Shown: positions 50,901 through 64,000 of the stretch, in pieces
Position numbering within the stretch: position 1 is the stretch's first letter
Layout of the letters: each line of letters opens with the position of its first letter
Source of the DNA: Centropus unirufus
Lineage: Eukaryota; Chordata; Aves; Cuculiformes; Centropidae
DNA: 64,000 nucleotides
Assembly: GCA_013397695.1 (NCBI GenBank)
Contig: VYZI01000054.1
Span: 1,173,630-1,237,629 of the forward strand
Direction of reading: 5' to 3'
Notes under the pieces: model-generated
Databases searched by the model: none
The model's input: only the letters and a program-made list of their open reading frames with translations
Told to the model about the DNA's origin: nothing
Program-made: the position numbers and the translations under genes

Positions 50901-52800
50901 CTCAGCCTAAGCTCAATTGACACAAAGACCGGATGTTTGAAGTACAAAATATTTGGAATTACTTTGCCAATTTGGGGATGAAATCCAAATTCATTGATGA
51001 AATCTCTAAAGGTGTTGGGTAGTAATTTGATCCAAGAGCAACCATTCTACAGAACTAATCTCAACAGCAGTATCACATCAAAACATCCTCCTTTGGAGTA
51101 CTGCATATAACAGAATAATGGGAAAATTTGTCTGGGAGGAATTATCTCTTTAGTTTTACCATCTTCTGAGGTAGAGTTGTGTAAAATTCATTTTGCTAGA
51201 CAGAAGAATATATTAAAAACATGGAAAATATAGGTAAATACCATATTACCAATAAACATTCCCTTTTTACTTGGAATCAAACCCAGCAAAACATATAGAA
51301 CTGAATTAATGGAGCAGTGCATGACAGACAAATTACTATGAGTATTATTTCAGAGACTCAAAGTGGCATTTTTTTTTCCACAGTGTACTGCGAGACTGCA
51401 GAGGTTGTATAATGTCTCTAGTAAAGATCATTTCAATTATTCTCATCTCATTGGCAGACTCTCATCTAAAACTGTATACTCAGGGTCTAAAAATGCATTG
51501 CACTGAAAAGAAAACACATGGATTATAAAAGAAGCTCAACCAAATTCAAACACGATGTTTCAAAAGACAATAGCTTTGCAATGCTGATATCATTACTTGT
51601 AGTATACGAGGAACAGTGACATATTCATGCACTGGCTTGATTATTATCTTCTCCTTCTTCTCCTCTCTCCACCCTCCCACTTGGTCTCCCCCCTTGCCTC
51701 GTTACACAAAGCAGCTCAACGACATGACGCAATAATGATTGTTTAGCACCCAGCATGCTTTGGGAGACTAGAGCATTGCAAAGAAAAATCACTGAGGAAA
51801 TAAAAAAATTGAAAGATCCTGGTGGAAAAAGAAATAAAAAAAAGAAACAAGTGCACATAACATCAATGCCACCTCTGAGAAAAATCATCACTACACAAAG
51901 ATACAGTATACATAATACAGTATAACATGCACTCTCCAGTGATAAGCTAGAAGATCCAGAGTAAGTAAAGACTTTATACTTGTGCGGATTTTTGTGCAAA
52001 ATTCGGAAAGACCATGACAAAAATCACAGACTGAAAAAAGTTTTGAGATTGGTAGACAAGTCGTAGCATTCAATAACCACTCCAATGAATGCATTGTTAG
52101 CCGGAAGCTGTATTCACATTAAGTGAACAGGTAGGTTTAAAGTTTTGTGTTGCTCAATGTGATTAAAACATGAGGCCATAGAGGCAGTTTGGGAAGAAAT
52201 AGGGAATGTTGCTTGCAAGGGACCCAAGCACGAGAGTGCTCTCCAGGACGTGCCACACTTCAGTATGCTCTGTCATCATTAGCATTTTTATTGGCTACAC
52301 GAAGAAGGAGAAATTATATTAACTTAAAAAGAGATTCCATTTGCAGGAAAACACATGCACTAGTAACTCAGCTTGGTCAGGTTAAATCTCTTTTTTTGAG
52401 AAAAGATTTTTCTCAGAGCAGCACAAACCACCACACTTAAAAATCTAAAAGAAACTCTTATTTTTTTTTAGGGGGGTGTGTGTGTTAAAATTAAAGCTAA
52501 TTTTCTCATCAGATATACTCTGAGTATGACTGAGGAGTGGTATTCATAGCATCTTTATTTTCTACTGAATGCCACTGAGACAGGATCAGGAGCCGCGTTT
52601 GGATACCACGCAGCAACCTTATTGTACGCTTTTAGGTCATTAAGAAAAATAAGCTTCACCAAAAGAGGCAGAGGGAGTTGGTAAAAAGTTTAAATCTGTG
52701 ATTGTCATGTGTCTGGTCTGGTCCAGGAGAGCATGGCTTTACCATTCGCAATCATTTGCACAAAGAAAACAAAGAAAGGGCAAATGATACAGTACTGTAC
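47937..52800 (-). other. CELF2: CELF2 intron, about 4.9 kb
   Basis: Unique AT-rich intron sequence. A 129-codon frame on the minus strand at 48235-48624 shows no recognisable domain and is treated as chance. No repeat family is recognised. Confidence 0.75.
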
Positions 52801-52880
52801 CTCCATGGTCTGAGACTGGTGCATGGCTTTGATTGCATTCTGTGCCATTGCCCTTGTAGAAAATGTGACAAACGCACAGC
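52801..52880 (-). CDS. CELF2: CELF2 exon: end of RRM2 with RNP1
   Basis: This 80-bp exon completes RRM2. It opens with GCAFVTF, the RNP1 strand carrying the aromatic residues that stack on RNA bases, and ends HQSQTME. The acceptor is a strong pyrimidine tract ending CCCACAG and the donor is GAG|GTACAG. It starts at phase 1 and ends at phase 0, so skipping it would shift the frame and destroy RRM2. The RNP1 and RNP2 strands of this domain are thus encoded on different exons 10.5 kb apart. Confidence 0.97.
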
Positions 52881-55800
52881 CTGTGGGAACAAGGGGACAG
52901 GGAGCAGGAAAGACAAAAAACAACAAGACAAAAGGGTTGGACGCTTGTTAAACCAACACAGTCTACGAGAACGGCCACAAGACGACACTGTTCTCAGTAG
53001 TACATAAAAATAAACAACTTCTCTAGTTTATTTATCGACAGTGCTGACTTGCTAATCTGACCATAGATGAAAGAAAAAAAAAATTAGGTGGGGATGGGTG
53101 ACGAGAAAATTTTTTTCCTTTAATTTGTTTTGGGTTGTTATTTTCCATTTGTTGTTGTTGTTTTGTTTCATTTTTATTCGTTAGCCACAGGGTTTGCAAT
53201 AAATAAGGCTTTATTCTGACCTTGGATTGCATAGTTTAGTCTGTTCAGACCATGCATTAATAATTGCTTGCTACGGATTTTGTGCAGGTAAATCACGGAT
53301 AGTGAATAAATGACTACAATCCCTGGCAGCTGAACTGGGAATTTAAAGGAGTCCATAAAGTCACATATTTCTCTGATGCACTAGGAACAACCATACATGA
53401 AGAGGAAAAACTCCACTGTGTACCCTTCAACTAAGTGTGAAAAGACTCAGACAAAATTCAGCAATGTAGGTGGAATCTCAACATTTCAGAAAATAACATA
53501 TTAAAAAATACAAATCTTTACAATCTTTTTTCTCCAATTCCTAGGTACAAGTATGATTGTTTTATCTATGCAAGCTACCACCAACTTGAACAATGAAGCT
53601 ATGCGCATTAATAACTGAAAAAAAAAAGTAAGTCTCTTTTTTTCCTCTTTGGCCTTTCAAATTAAAATGACTAGCCAGTAGGCTAATGCCTGGGCTATTT
53701 TCCCACCCTTTTCCTACTGTCAGTCATACCTACACTGGGCATGGTACAGGTCAACTTTTTTAGTGCATGACTCACTGCCCTTTTCACTAATAAAAACATT
53801 GCCTTCTGAGATTTACATTTTATTCTTCATGCACCCTTGGGCATCTTAAAGAAAAAGACTGTGAAATTAATGCAGATTCAGGCTGATTTTGTAATAATAC
53901 CAAGGCATACTAAAAGCTTAGCTAAAGCAACACAGACTTATTTCACTTGTGATCTCTAATGACTTTAAAAGTGCATTGATTTTCAGCTCCCTTAGCCTTG
54001 CACAGTTTGAACTTAGGTTTCAGAGAATAATTTAGTGTTCCACTCAATTTCCTCAAAACATTATTATTATTACTACTTAAAAGATTTCCAAATGAAGCAA
54101 ATCTAAGCACTGAGAGGCTAAAGCATATTGTCATTTTAGAGCTAATGCATGAAAGCTACATTTTGGCATCAAAAATACAATATTGTTGCCCCTGTGGCCA
54201 ATGGGCAAAATAAACCATTTTGCAATCCAACAAGCAACAAGATTGTTTGGTTTATGCAAATAAATTTGAGGTATAAAATTCCTTTTCTTTTTCACTCAGT
54301 CACTACCTGGTAAGATTATCAAGTCAAGACTGTATTCACATTTTAATCAAACAACAGTAAGAGAAAGCAATGCCTGATCATTACCCAAAAGCACTACATC
54401 TAGTCATGAAAATAAAGTCAATGCATTTTTGCATCATGCGGTACTTTTTCTTCTCTTTCATGTAAAGGCCCTTGATACAAGAGAACCTAAGCTGGCTTAT
54501 GTACCTCTGCCTTGTAAGTGGGTATGATAAAATTGGAAGTCAGAATTCTTTTACACGAATTTCATGGCGATGTTGTGACTCTATGTGACTCTGATGATGT
54601 CACCAACTGATGATGTCCTACTGCTGTTTAGCCACACTACATGTTACTAAACTATTTTTACTCAGCAATAAATTTCTGTAAAAAAAAATGAAGTAACAAA
54701 AGTTTTCTTTTTGGCAACCTAGACAAAATGTGCATTAGAAGGGTAAAGAAACTACCATACCTCTGCTAGATTCCATATTGCTGCTGTGCACTAAAATTAA
54801 AGAGGCCCAAATTTACCATAAGTATGAAAGTAATCTCTTTTAAAAACATTTCTATTATTAACATTAACAGGGGAAATTACACCACGGGTTTTCATTTATC
54901 GTCTTGCAAATTCAATGGGGGATGAGCACAAATAGAGATATACTGGAGGGCAGGGCAAGAAGCCCCATACAGAGCCTTGAATAATATTGTTTATAATGGT
55001 CAAGAAACTGCTTCATTCATTTCTTCTGCTCTCATTATCCAGGAGTGTGCACCATAGTGACAATTACCGAATGAAGGTTTAGAATGCATAAGAAGCATGA
55101 AAAATGTCAACAAAAATCAGTGAGACACAGTTTATGCATTTATCACAATTTCTACCCAGCAGTACTGCTGTAAGTAACTTACTGAGAGATGTTGCAATTA
55201 GCAGAGAAATAAAGCTGTGCTCCTCTCAAGATAAGGCAGACTCTCTCTTCTCTCCCTTAAGCTTTTTCTCTTTTTAAGTACAAAGCTCAGCCGTTGGGGT
55301 CTTTCTACGCCCAAGTGAAAAACCTCCCTCCTCATTCCTCAGCCCAAATCCATTTGCGTGGATCCCGTTCCCTTTGTCACGGAGTGAAAAGACCTTTACA
55401 GCAGATCTCTGTAAAGTGCCATATAGCAAACTACCAATTTAAAAGAAACTTCTTCTTTGGGCAAGGGGAATGCCTGATGAATGAGGTTATACTGCTTGAA
55501 TATCAGCATTTGGAAACAGCATTCCACAGCAAAGAGGGGACTGCATTTTAATTATGGTTTGCCAGCCAGAGACTGCAAGGTTAGGTCCCCTTGTTATCTC
55601 TAGTCAGCAGGCCATTTTCCACTGATGGACACTGGTCACTTGCACAGTAAATACCCAATTTACCTCAATAACCAAGGTAAAAATTCAGCAGACAACCTTA
55701 TTTCTAAATTATTTGATAACCTCAACCTTCAGTTGTTACCATCAAGCACTCCAATTAAATACTAGCTAATTTAACCAACTTTCTAGACATTGCTACATGC

Positions 55801-56663
55801 ATTTACATTCCAGTGTTATTTTTTCAGCTACCAAACCTGGACACTCACACATAATATTTGTATATTTATTAAGTGTGCCCATACATATTATTCTGTGTGA
55901 GACTAAAAATCCCAAATGTTCTATTATCTGTGAACCATGGGATCTTTTCCTTTATGATCAGACTGCCATACTGGAGGGAGGCCAAGCCCATATTATAGGA
56001 TTCAGTCCATGTGACTCAGTCACTGAACGTCCATATATGATTTAGATATTCAGAAGAGCTATTCTCTGAGGATTATATTTTCTGTCACAGACAGTGGCAG
56101 TACCTTTATTTTCTTATATGGGGTACATATGTACCGTAGGAGGATGGTGCCACCTAGAATTTAATCAGAAGTTGGTGTCTGAGCACACTGGTTTTCACTT
56201 GTTTAAGCCGGATGAGCTCTGCCTGGACCATCCTGCACTCCTGCAGCTATTTCTCAAGAGCTGGGAAAACCCTTTTCAGCATACTGTCAACTCATTACAT
56301 CTCATGAATACAGGTAGTCTTTTTGGAACATACTGCCAGCTTTAGGACCACAAATCACAATCAAAACAGGACAAGACTAATCAGATTTCATGCCTCATGG
56401 TGCAAGGAAATAAGAAAGATTTCCATGGCCTCTTACCTCTTCCTGTGAAGTACTGCATTGATTGTAGTGCTGTGGGCTGAGGTCTTCTGGACCAACAGGT
56501 ACAAGAAACTATTTCTGTTCAACCATACTGAGTTCTGAAACTTCAGCTACTCCCTTCTTAATGGAGATAGAGCTTTCCAGGAGAAAAAACTGAGGTATTT
56601 CTATAGCTAATGCCTTGAAATGACTTCATTTTGAACCAGCAGCTACCTAACCACACACAGGGG

Positions 56664-56686
56664 CACACACACACACACACACACAC
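56664..56686. repeat. (CA)n dinucleotide microsatellite
   Basis: About 11-12 uninterrupted CA units, preceded by a shorter CACACACA run at 56652. In the CELF2 pre-mRNA it reads as (UG)n, which is the preferred binding sequence of CELF proteins themselves, but it is deep inside an intron. Confidence 0.9.
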
Positions 56687-59600
56687 AAAGTACACCTTTT
56701 GTAAATACAGCCAGTCTCCAAGTCACCTTGCAATTATTTATCACCTCTGGTTTCACAATGTCAAGAATCAGTAACAGAAACAAAAGGGGAGGGAGAAAGG
56801 AGGTCTAAGAGTTTTAGTTGCTTCTTCAAGGCTTCCTTCTCATCCCCTAAACTAGATAAATGATTGACTGGGGAAAGTATTCTCAAAGTAATTTCCTCTG
56901 GCAGGAAGAATTAAAGGGAGGCACCCAGCCCTGCTGCAGAGATTTTGGAACACAATATAGCATTTGACATCTCAGCTGAGAGAACATCTCAACTCATGGG
57001 GCTGGCCCTCACCTGTCTCCCATCCCAAACTGAAAATTAATTTTGAAGAAGTTGCAAAATTAGAAAAGCTTCCTCCTCAATCAGTGCCATCCTATACCTA
57101 GGGATTTCTGGTCCAGTGATTGGATAATTTTAAATATTTAAAAAAGCTCAGCATTCCTCCATTTCAGCTCCCACTTCACCTGATTCGTCTCATCTCAGGC
57201 TTTCACAGACGGTTTTGAAACACTCTGTCAATTGTTCTGTCAATTTACACACAGTCTAACATAACATCAATACTTGTCAGCTGCAAATGAAGTAGAACAT
57301 TTTAAATACAGAGGCCTCAACGTAAGGGGTCTAATTTCATACCTACACAAGAAACCTCCCACACAAAACCACCATGGTCTACCAGAGGCAAATGCAGAAC
57401 CCCTAGACATGTTTTAATCAGAGTTAAAAATTGAAGTTTTAAACCCATGGCTTTAAAGTTCTGGAAATAAAAGAAAGGTAGATTTAATCAATTTTTTTTA
57501 AAAGTACCCAGTGACCCCCTCTGACACAGAAGAAGGCTCAACAGATTTTTGAAGTCACCTGAGTAATTGCAGTACTATGTATTGTAGCTGTGCGGCTGGG
57601 AGTGTAATGGTTGCACTACAGCTTCCTAGTTCACTACAGGAGGTATTTCTTCACTTTCTGTGAAGACACAATCGTGAAAAGCAGACAAGATATTCCTATA
57701 AAAAGTATTTCGAATTCTCGGAGATGAAAGCCTCTACTTAAAGAAAAGATAAGGCTCAAATAAAAAGCTGTGGAAATTGAAGCATGATAAAATAATCTCT
57801 AGTTGTGTTGAAACATTTCTAGTTGAAATTGCAAAGCTGACTTTCACTTTTCTACACTGTGTTAATACACGACAATCTGAAGGAAGGACCAGCCTGGGAA
57901 ACAGTTTTCTTACGAAGACTAAAATCTTTGTGATTAAAATACATTTCAGGTACAAATGAAGGCATCAAATTGTTTATTGTACAGACATTTGGTCATTAGG
58001 TATTGCTTAGGGTTACATATACCGACTGATTTGAGACTAAGTGTAACAACACAGCCCAAAGTAAAGCTATTCATTAGGTCATGAATATCAGGCACAGTAA
58101 GGTAACAAGAGGCACCTCCTGTAAATACGCCTCACCTCTTTGGCTTGAGTGATTTCTCTGGAATATTGACAAGATGATAGATTCTAGATTTTAGATTTCC
58201 TAAAGTTCATGGTTCCCTTAAAGCATTTTTAATGGAAAGTCAATCTCCTTGCAAAATACAGACCTCAGTATCTGGAATATACCCAAAACCAGAAGCAAGC
58301 CAGTACCAAAGACCAAATGTTCTAACAGTGCCTTGGTGACTGTCTAGCTGGAATAAAAACTCTTGTAAATTACTTGATTTCAGACTTCCCTCTGGGGAGG
58401 GATTGCTGCAAAGATGCAGTAATGGAGATCTGAGCTGTAGAGTTACTGGCTAATGGCCAGCAGGACACTAGTCACTTGGACATATTCATTCCTTCTCAGC
58501 TCTGACAGAGTTTAACTAGGGAAAAAAGAATATTAAATCTGCCATAATTATTGGAAATAAAACGTGAAATGTTGCCGTATTACAGCAAAAGAAACAGGGC
58601 AAAGAGGTGCTTCTGAAGAGTAACACAAAACACAGCACTTCACCATGCTTGTTTCCCAACACTGATACACAAGTCAGAAGGTGGCCCTTAATCCAGGCTG
58701 TTCCCATGGCTGGCACTTCCTATTATTTTAGCTCATGAAGGAGCAGTAACGATCCATATAGAAAACCCAAAAGGCATAAAATTTTCTCACCTACCTTCAC
58801 TGCATTTAATTATGATGCAAATACTAATTTTCTTTTACTTATTCATCAAGAAAATCCCTGAATCTGAAAGTCATGAATGGCTTTTCATGAAATTAAATTC
58901 CTTAAATTGGTATAACTCCGCATGTCACTTCTAACCTGCTCTTAAAGAAAAGCAAGGAAAAAAAAAATCCCTGTAATCAATGTCTGCAGAAATGTTCACT
59001 TGCTGCTTGTGCCTGGCAGTGTTGTGCTAAAAAAAAATCACACAATTAGGAGGCCAGAAGATGTAAGAATATGCATTTGGAGCTGTTCCACAATTTTCAT
59101 GGTATATCCAACTGTTCGTACATGTTATTAGCAGGTTTTTTCAGTGCATGCTATTAACCCAGATGACTTCTTGCTAGTACCTGTTATATAAAACTACATT
59201 TAGTAATGCAGCAGAATAATTTGCTGTCTGGTGCTCCTGTGATAAGGATAAGAGGATTTTTTTTTATCATCATTACAGATGGTAATAATTCCTAGAGGGA
59301 TACAGAGATATTGATCCACTGATCTAAAGAAAAACCAAAACATTTTACAAAGGCAGAGGTCCATTACTATGCTAACTTTATGGAACAGGATAACAGAGAG
59401 ATGATGAAACACCCGCTCACCTATGGTCAATACAGCATATCAGTGGCACAGCTACAAATCAGACTTGAGTATTTCTGGCTATTTTTGCACACTCCAGCTA
59501 TCACTGCATGGTTGTCTGTGTTGGCATCTGCAGTCATGCAGGCATTACATAGTGCTAAGAGTCAGGAGGTCTGGAAGTTTCCTTAAGCCATTTACAATAA

Positions 59601-62600
59601 GTGATTTAAAATCTTAATCATCTGAGGCAGTTCACTTCTGCTTTTTCATGATAATGAAGCTTAGCACATGATATCACAATCATGAATTTTTGTAAATCAT
59701 ACTTAGCTCTTCAGAAAAAGTGCTGGATTAAACAACCCTGCAGGCTGAATCCTTCTCTTTGAATAAAGAATGTAGTACAGGCAGTGGCAAGCTTCTTTAG
59801 ATAGTCCCATGAACCCTGCTAAAGTGAAGGCCAGCCTCTATATCTGTTGAGTCTGGTTTCTTTATCTCTACAGCCGACAGGGTATTTTTATTTTTTAATA
59901 CTTTTCACAGCTAGAATTACCCTCTGCCAGCCAATTAATTTCACATGGACTTTCTCAGAGCCTTTGGAAGGCAATGTCTTTTGGTTGCTGCCTATTTTTT
60001 GTAGCTGGCCAGAATATAATAAGTTACAGACACAAACAACAACCATAACTTTGATGCAGGAGTGAACAACATTGGGAAGAAAACATGACTCAAAGTAAAA
60101 AAAATCTGTTTCTATAAAATATACTCCTCCATCACAGGAGCTTTGTGTCATTATTTTAACTTCATTTTACAGATTAATTTCAAACAGCTGACAATAGGAA
60201 TTTGGAGTGGAAATGCTGATGGTCCATTACCAGCAGTGACAGCAATGGATGTTATTTTACTAAAGTTCTGTCAACTCTTGGCTAGAGAGTACAATAGAAA
60301 CAACCAGTTGGATCTCTCTCTATCTTTGCACTAATATCACACTCATCACCAAGTGTTACAAAGTGCTACATTTTCCCGTGATGCTACATTCTCCTTGCTA
60401 CTGCAGCCATGTGGCACCCTACAGCCCTGCGTCCTGTCTATAGGTTGCCAACAGGCCATTACCATACTAGCAGTCAGGTTGCTGTTGGAGGGTAAGCATG
60501 GCCTATAAGTCAATTGAATTAAACTTTTTAATCTTTATTATGAAAAAAAAATTAGAAGTACAACCCAAACCTGTTCTACTGAGGAGTGTAACCTGGAGGT
60601 ATTCCTCGCAACTGTCTGATAGTACAAAAGACTATTTGCCTGAACCCTTTCACGAAGCTTGAAAGTTGGCACAAATACCAATGAACATACTTTTCAAGCT
60701 TTTTTCATCTGAGATGCCATGATGTACACTTGTTATGCTGTCAAAAAGAGATACCAAACAGAGTTTATTGGACCATATTTCTGTCTCGTTGCTGTGAACT
60801 CTGAGAGTTCCCAAAGGCTCTGGCCAGGTGAAGACAGTATTTTTCTATGACAGTGCCTATTTTCCATTCAACCCTCTGTGTCTGGGATGGAAGCACATCT
60901 GAATGGGTGCTGGGAAAAGAACACTGTTCGTGGCAAAGGGAACTCACATCTTGGAACATGAATCAAAACTCATTAAACATTGGAATGAATTATATTTAAC
61001 TGTATGAATTTTACCTCTCGCTTTGGCGAAGCACCTTTCTACCCTGTGCTTTCTCAGTAAAACCCCCTGTGCTGCGAACTGCCCCTCACAGTTTTCATTT
61101 TGACTGCAACACCAACCATTTTCCCAACATTTTGCCTTCTCTCATGGAGCAGTGGTTTTGTGAAGCTGATAAACATCTGCCTGAAAACCTGGTTGGCACA
61201 GCTGAACTCATTTTCAAGTGTGAACACGGGTGTGTAGAAAGCAATTCAAGTTTAACAAGGCATGATGCATGAGGGCATGACAGATTATGAGTTGTGATTG
61301 TGACCAAAATAAACCTGAGTGGTAGAGAGGATACAGCTCTGCAATGGCTACTGGTGTGTGACCTACCTGGACTGAGATCTTCAGCCTCTCACAGGAGAGG
61401 GCAGCACATTAATTCTATGGCTGCACTGTTTGACAGACAACAATTCCTGCCTGATATGTTGGTGACAGGGCTTAAAAATCTCAGCTTTTGCTTATGGTGA
61501 TATTGCTATTTAAGGTAGTACAAAACTACCCAACCATCCTTACCTATTCTGCTGGATTTCATAATTAGCTTTTCTATGCTCCAACTATGCCCAAAGTCTA
61601 CTGAATAAAAATAAGTACAGAGCAGGATTTCTATGGACCCCAGGAAAGATCCATTTCGTTGTTGGGTGACGCTGAGGAGTCAAATCTTTTTAGGGCTCAA
61701 AATATTTGATGGCCAGATCTTGTTATTTCAGCAGCTACTTAGCTCCTCTCCCACTTGTGTCTTCCATCACCCCTTTCCTGGGCTACTTACAAAATGAAAT
61801 CAGTGAAAATCAGAAATATTTGTTTTGCCTCAATGTTTGGTCTAGACTGATAATGACAGCACTCGACTCCATCAGTTAACATTCACTACAGATCTTCAGG
61901 AACCAATCTCAGAGATTTCCCTTGGTTTTCGCCAAGGCAAAAACCATGATCCTGAGACTCTCCTTGCCTGAAAAGACTGCTGCATCCCAGCCCCCAATGT
62001 CTGGGGATCGCAGACCAAGCATGCATAAACATAAGGACATATCTTTTTTGGGGGGGTCCCTATTTATTGTTAGCATATCTTTTCAATGAGTCCTTATTAT
62101 TCAGAAGTACCTTAGTAAGTGCTTTCAAACAGTGTCATGAAATATAGCAATACCTGCAACTTCCCTTGTTGAAATTTATAAGCATTTTAAAGAAGCTGGG
62201 TTGCACACAAAACAAGAAACACGATGCACAAATTGTTGCACAAAATACTGCAGATTTTATAGCCTTCTGGAAAAAATTAGATCCAAAAGGAAAGAAAAAT
62301 ATCTATACCTATACCTATATGCAAAAATGTTAATATTATTTTTTTCTGTGTCTTTTGAAAATGTAATTAAATGCATAAACTGTGCTTTCTATGTATTTTT
62401 TTATCTATAGAAACTGAAGTGATGTTTTCACAGCTCCACACTTAAAATTACTTTACACCCCATGGTGTTAAACGGCCATGGCTAGTACCACAGCATCCCT
62501 TGCCATGGACAGAGGACTACCACCATTTTCTTTTCAACTCAGCACCACCTGGAACTGACTTTTTGAGAAGGTTCATGTTCCAAGGATAATTTCAGGTCCA

Positions 62601-63010
62601 TATACCATGGAGTTAATATGCAGTCTGGGTCATCAGTATATATTTATTTTAATTTTCAATATGCTTTCTGAGGGTCTTCTCCCCAAAGGCACTTTTGCAC
62701 TCAAAAGGGATCATCAGCTATTGAAGTCTGTGCTGCACATCATTCCCAAAATTCAGGTCAGCTGATTAACTGCTTGGTGGCGTTGCTTAACACCTCCACC
62801 CTGGTTTTTGGGTTGTGATAGAGCCACAAGATGTAAAAGCCCTTTCTACAAAGTTTTGTCTCTGAAGTTCAAGCTAACCTCATTGTTTCTGAGTTACATC
62901 AGACCTATGTTTTGCATATAGTTATAGAAAAAACAGGAATGGAGGAGATAGTGCTAAATGTGGGCTAGTTGCCATGACCCTGTATGCCTCCAAGCAGTCA
63001 TTTACAGTTC

Positions 63011-63058
63011 TGTTTCTCCTTTTTTCCCTTCTTCCCCCCCCCTTTTTTTTTTCCCCTT
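63011..63058. repeat. Pyrimidine-rich low-complexity tract
   Basis: This is a run of T and C only, apart from its first bases, including nine C followed by ten T. It lies about 330 bp downstream (3' in the transcript) of the RRM2a exon and reads as a purine tract in the pre-mRNA. It may be polymorphic in length. Confidence 0.75.
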
Positions 63059-63386
63059 ATGCTACAAAGCAGAAAGGGGTCAGGGAAGTATCTTTGATTT
63101 AGTTAGACCAGAAAACCGAGGGTGTTTTCTCAGGATGCAAAGGAAGCTTTCCAGCTGACAAACAGGGCGATAACACAAGTTAATATGTTGGTACTGAGAC
63201 CTTTCTGACACTGGAAATAAAAGGTGATAATTTCAGTCACTGTGAAAAGTTCATGTGGATAACTTCATCACGTGGGACGTATTACTGTGTAACCTCTAGC
63301 TGCACAGCGGCTATGCCTACCTTGGCTGTGACATAGAGCTCCCAATTAGCACTTAAGGAAAGAGACTTTACAGGCTGCACACTCAC

Positions 63387-63521
63387 CTCTGCTCAGCCCA
63401 TCCGGTCCCCGAAGGATTCGGCATTCTTCTATCTGGCCGAACGGAGAAAACATCACCCTGATATCATTCTCATTACACTTCTTCGAAACCATTCCTATGA
63501 ACAATTTTCTGTCTTCCACAG
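63387..63521 (-). CDS. CELF2: CELF2 exon: first part of RRM2
   Basis: This 135-bp exon encodes the N-terminal two thirds of the second RNA recognition motif. It reads VEDRKLFIGMVSKKC at the start, where KLFIGM is the RNP2 strand that contacts RNA, and ends GPDGLSR plus one base of a glycine codon. The acceptor is TTCTAG and the donor is AGAG|GTGAGT on the minus strand. The exon begins by completing an alanine codon and ends after one base of a codon, so it is phase 1-1 and its length is a multiple of three. RRM1 and RRM2 together bind GU-rich sites in target RNA. The sequence is essentially that of vertebrate CELF1/CELF2, and the gene is settled by the downstream exons. Confidence 0.97.
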
Positions 63522-64000
63522 CTAGAAGATAAAAATAATGAATGAGCAAAGGCCATTTCATCTTTTTCCTGTGATCAATGCTTCATTACCACATCAAACC
63601 AAGCTCCAGTCATGTGAGTCTGGCTCTGTAACTGAAGACAAGTCCTAAGGCAAACACTTTATACTTACAACCTCCCTTCCTCCTTTCCTCCCCCACCCCA
63701 AAACTCTCATTTTCCTTTCTCTCTCTCCCCTTTCTAGTGGTGCTTGCTGTTTATGTAATATATTAATTGGCTGCCTTAGTTATTCTGCATATGCCTCCCC
63801 ACCAAGGCTTCTAAGAGAAAAGAATCCTCTGTAAGACAGACTTTTAAAGATATCTTTGCATAGATTTTAATTCAGAAAAATTCCCTTACCTCCCTCACAT
63901 ATGCAAGAAATCATGACAGGGGTGAGGGTGAAGAAGGGATTGTGCATGTAATGATATGAGCTAATGAACAATATTCCTGAGAAATGCTTCGAGAGAGCCG
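63522..64000 (-). other. CELF2: Partial intron upstream of the RRM2a exon
   Basis: This is intron sequence reaching the right edge of the window. The part next to the exon reads as a pyrimidine-rich tract ending TTCTAG on the minus strand, a normal 3' splice site. A CT-rich stretch near 63680-63735 (purine-rich in the transcript) is low-complexity. No coding sequence is recognised. Confidence 0.8.

Larger units (their letters stand above)
52881..63386 (-). other. CELF2: CELF2 intron, about 10.5 kb
   Basis: This is a plain intron of AT-rich unique sequence. It contains a (CA)n microsatellite at 56664-56686, short A/T runs, and a C/T homopolymer-rich patch at 63011-63058. Short reading frames on both strands do not resemble known proteins and lack codon or splice support. 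No transposon is recognised. Confidence 0.75.
1..63521 (-). other. CELF2: CELF2 gene, partial (3' half, nine coding exons)
   Basis: The gene spans nearly the whole window on the minus strand. The nine exons encode about 385 residues: all of RRM2, the long divergent linker, RRM3 and the C-terminus. CELF2 proteins are usually about 500 residues, so RRM1 (about 120 residues) is missing and must lie beyond position 64000. CELF2 binds GU-rich RNA and controls alternative splicing in the nucleus and mRNA stability and translation in the cytoplasm. Assignment to CELF2 rather than CELF1 rests on the RRM3 residues DILQ, GNVIS and QAMNG, and on the linker motif TPQYLALLQQATSSS, all recalled from family knowledge. 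Intron sizes from 5' to 3' are about 10.5, 4.9, 1.4, 12.2, 19.1, 5.6, 2.8 and 5.3 kb. No frameshift or premature stop was seen in any exon. Confidence 0.96.

Noticed and set aside
52739..52988. Overlapping minus-strand frames around the RRM2b exon
   Set aside because: Shifted-frame shadows; only the frame giving GCAFVTF with flanking splice sites is real.

Overview
This window looks like avian genomic DNA. It is a AT-rich, intron-dominated stretch whose identifiable transposons are all CR1 LINE fragments, with 3' ends of the bird type (ATTCTATGA-like termini). I saw no mammalian Alu/L1-like sequence. Species cannot be named from the sequence; other sauropsids are possible but less likely.

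The window is occupied by one gene read on the minus strand: the 3' half of CELF2 (CUGBP2/ETR-3), an RNA-binding regulator of splicing, translation and mRNA decay. Nine coding exons can be placed to the base with consensus splice sites. From 5' to 3' (high to low coordinate) they are: RRM2a 63387-63521, RRM2b 52801-52880, linker exons 47778-47936, 46318-46381, 34001-34135, 14808/14820-14939 and 8982-9161/9179, RRM3a 6056-6199, and the terminal exon with stop codon at 650-777 followed by 3' UTR that runs off the left edge. RRM1 and the 5' end lie beyond position 64000. CELF2 rather than CELF1 is indicated by the RRM3 residues (DILQ, GNVIS, QAMNG), and by the linker sequence.

The most interesting structure in the gene is the junction between the sixth and seventh exons. 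The upstream exon has two donors 12 nt apart, the downstream exon has two acceptors 18 nt apart, and all four combinations keep the reading frame. They swap short peptides (TVNS, VAQMLSG, G) in the divergent linker before RRM3. The same upstream exon is preceded by an uninterrupted run of 30 U in the pre-mRNA, just before its acceptor. From the fifth exon onward every internal exon is phase 1-1 and so can be skipped without a frameshift.

The introns carry three CR1 copies. One minus-strand copy (about 36961-39120) retains ORF1 esterase remnants, the ORF2 endonuclease and the start of the reverse transcriptase, but most of the RT is deleted. There are also two plus-strand 3' fragments (21640-22212 and 29517-29660). 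Other content is microsatellites, two close hairpin-forming inverted repeats near 41.0-41.2 kb, a possible stop-containing cassette exon at 45896-45958, and AT-rich blocks that look like conserved noncoding elements but cannot be tested here. I found no second protein-coding gene, tRNA, rRNA or CRISPR array, and no convincing new biological system.
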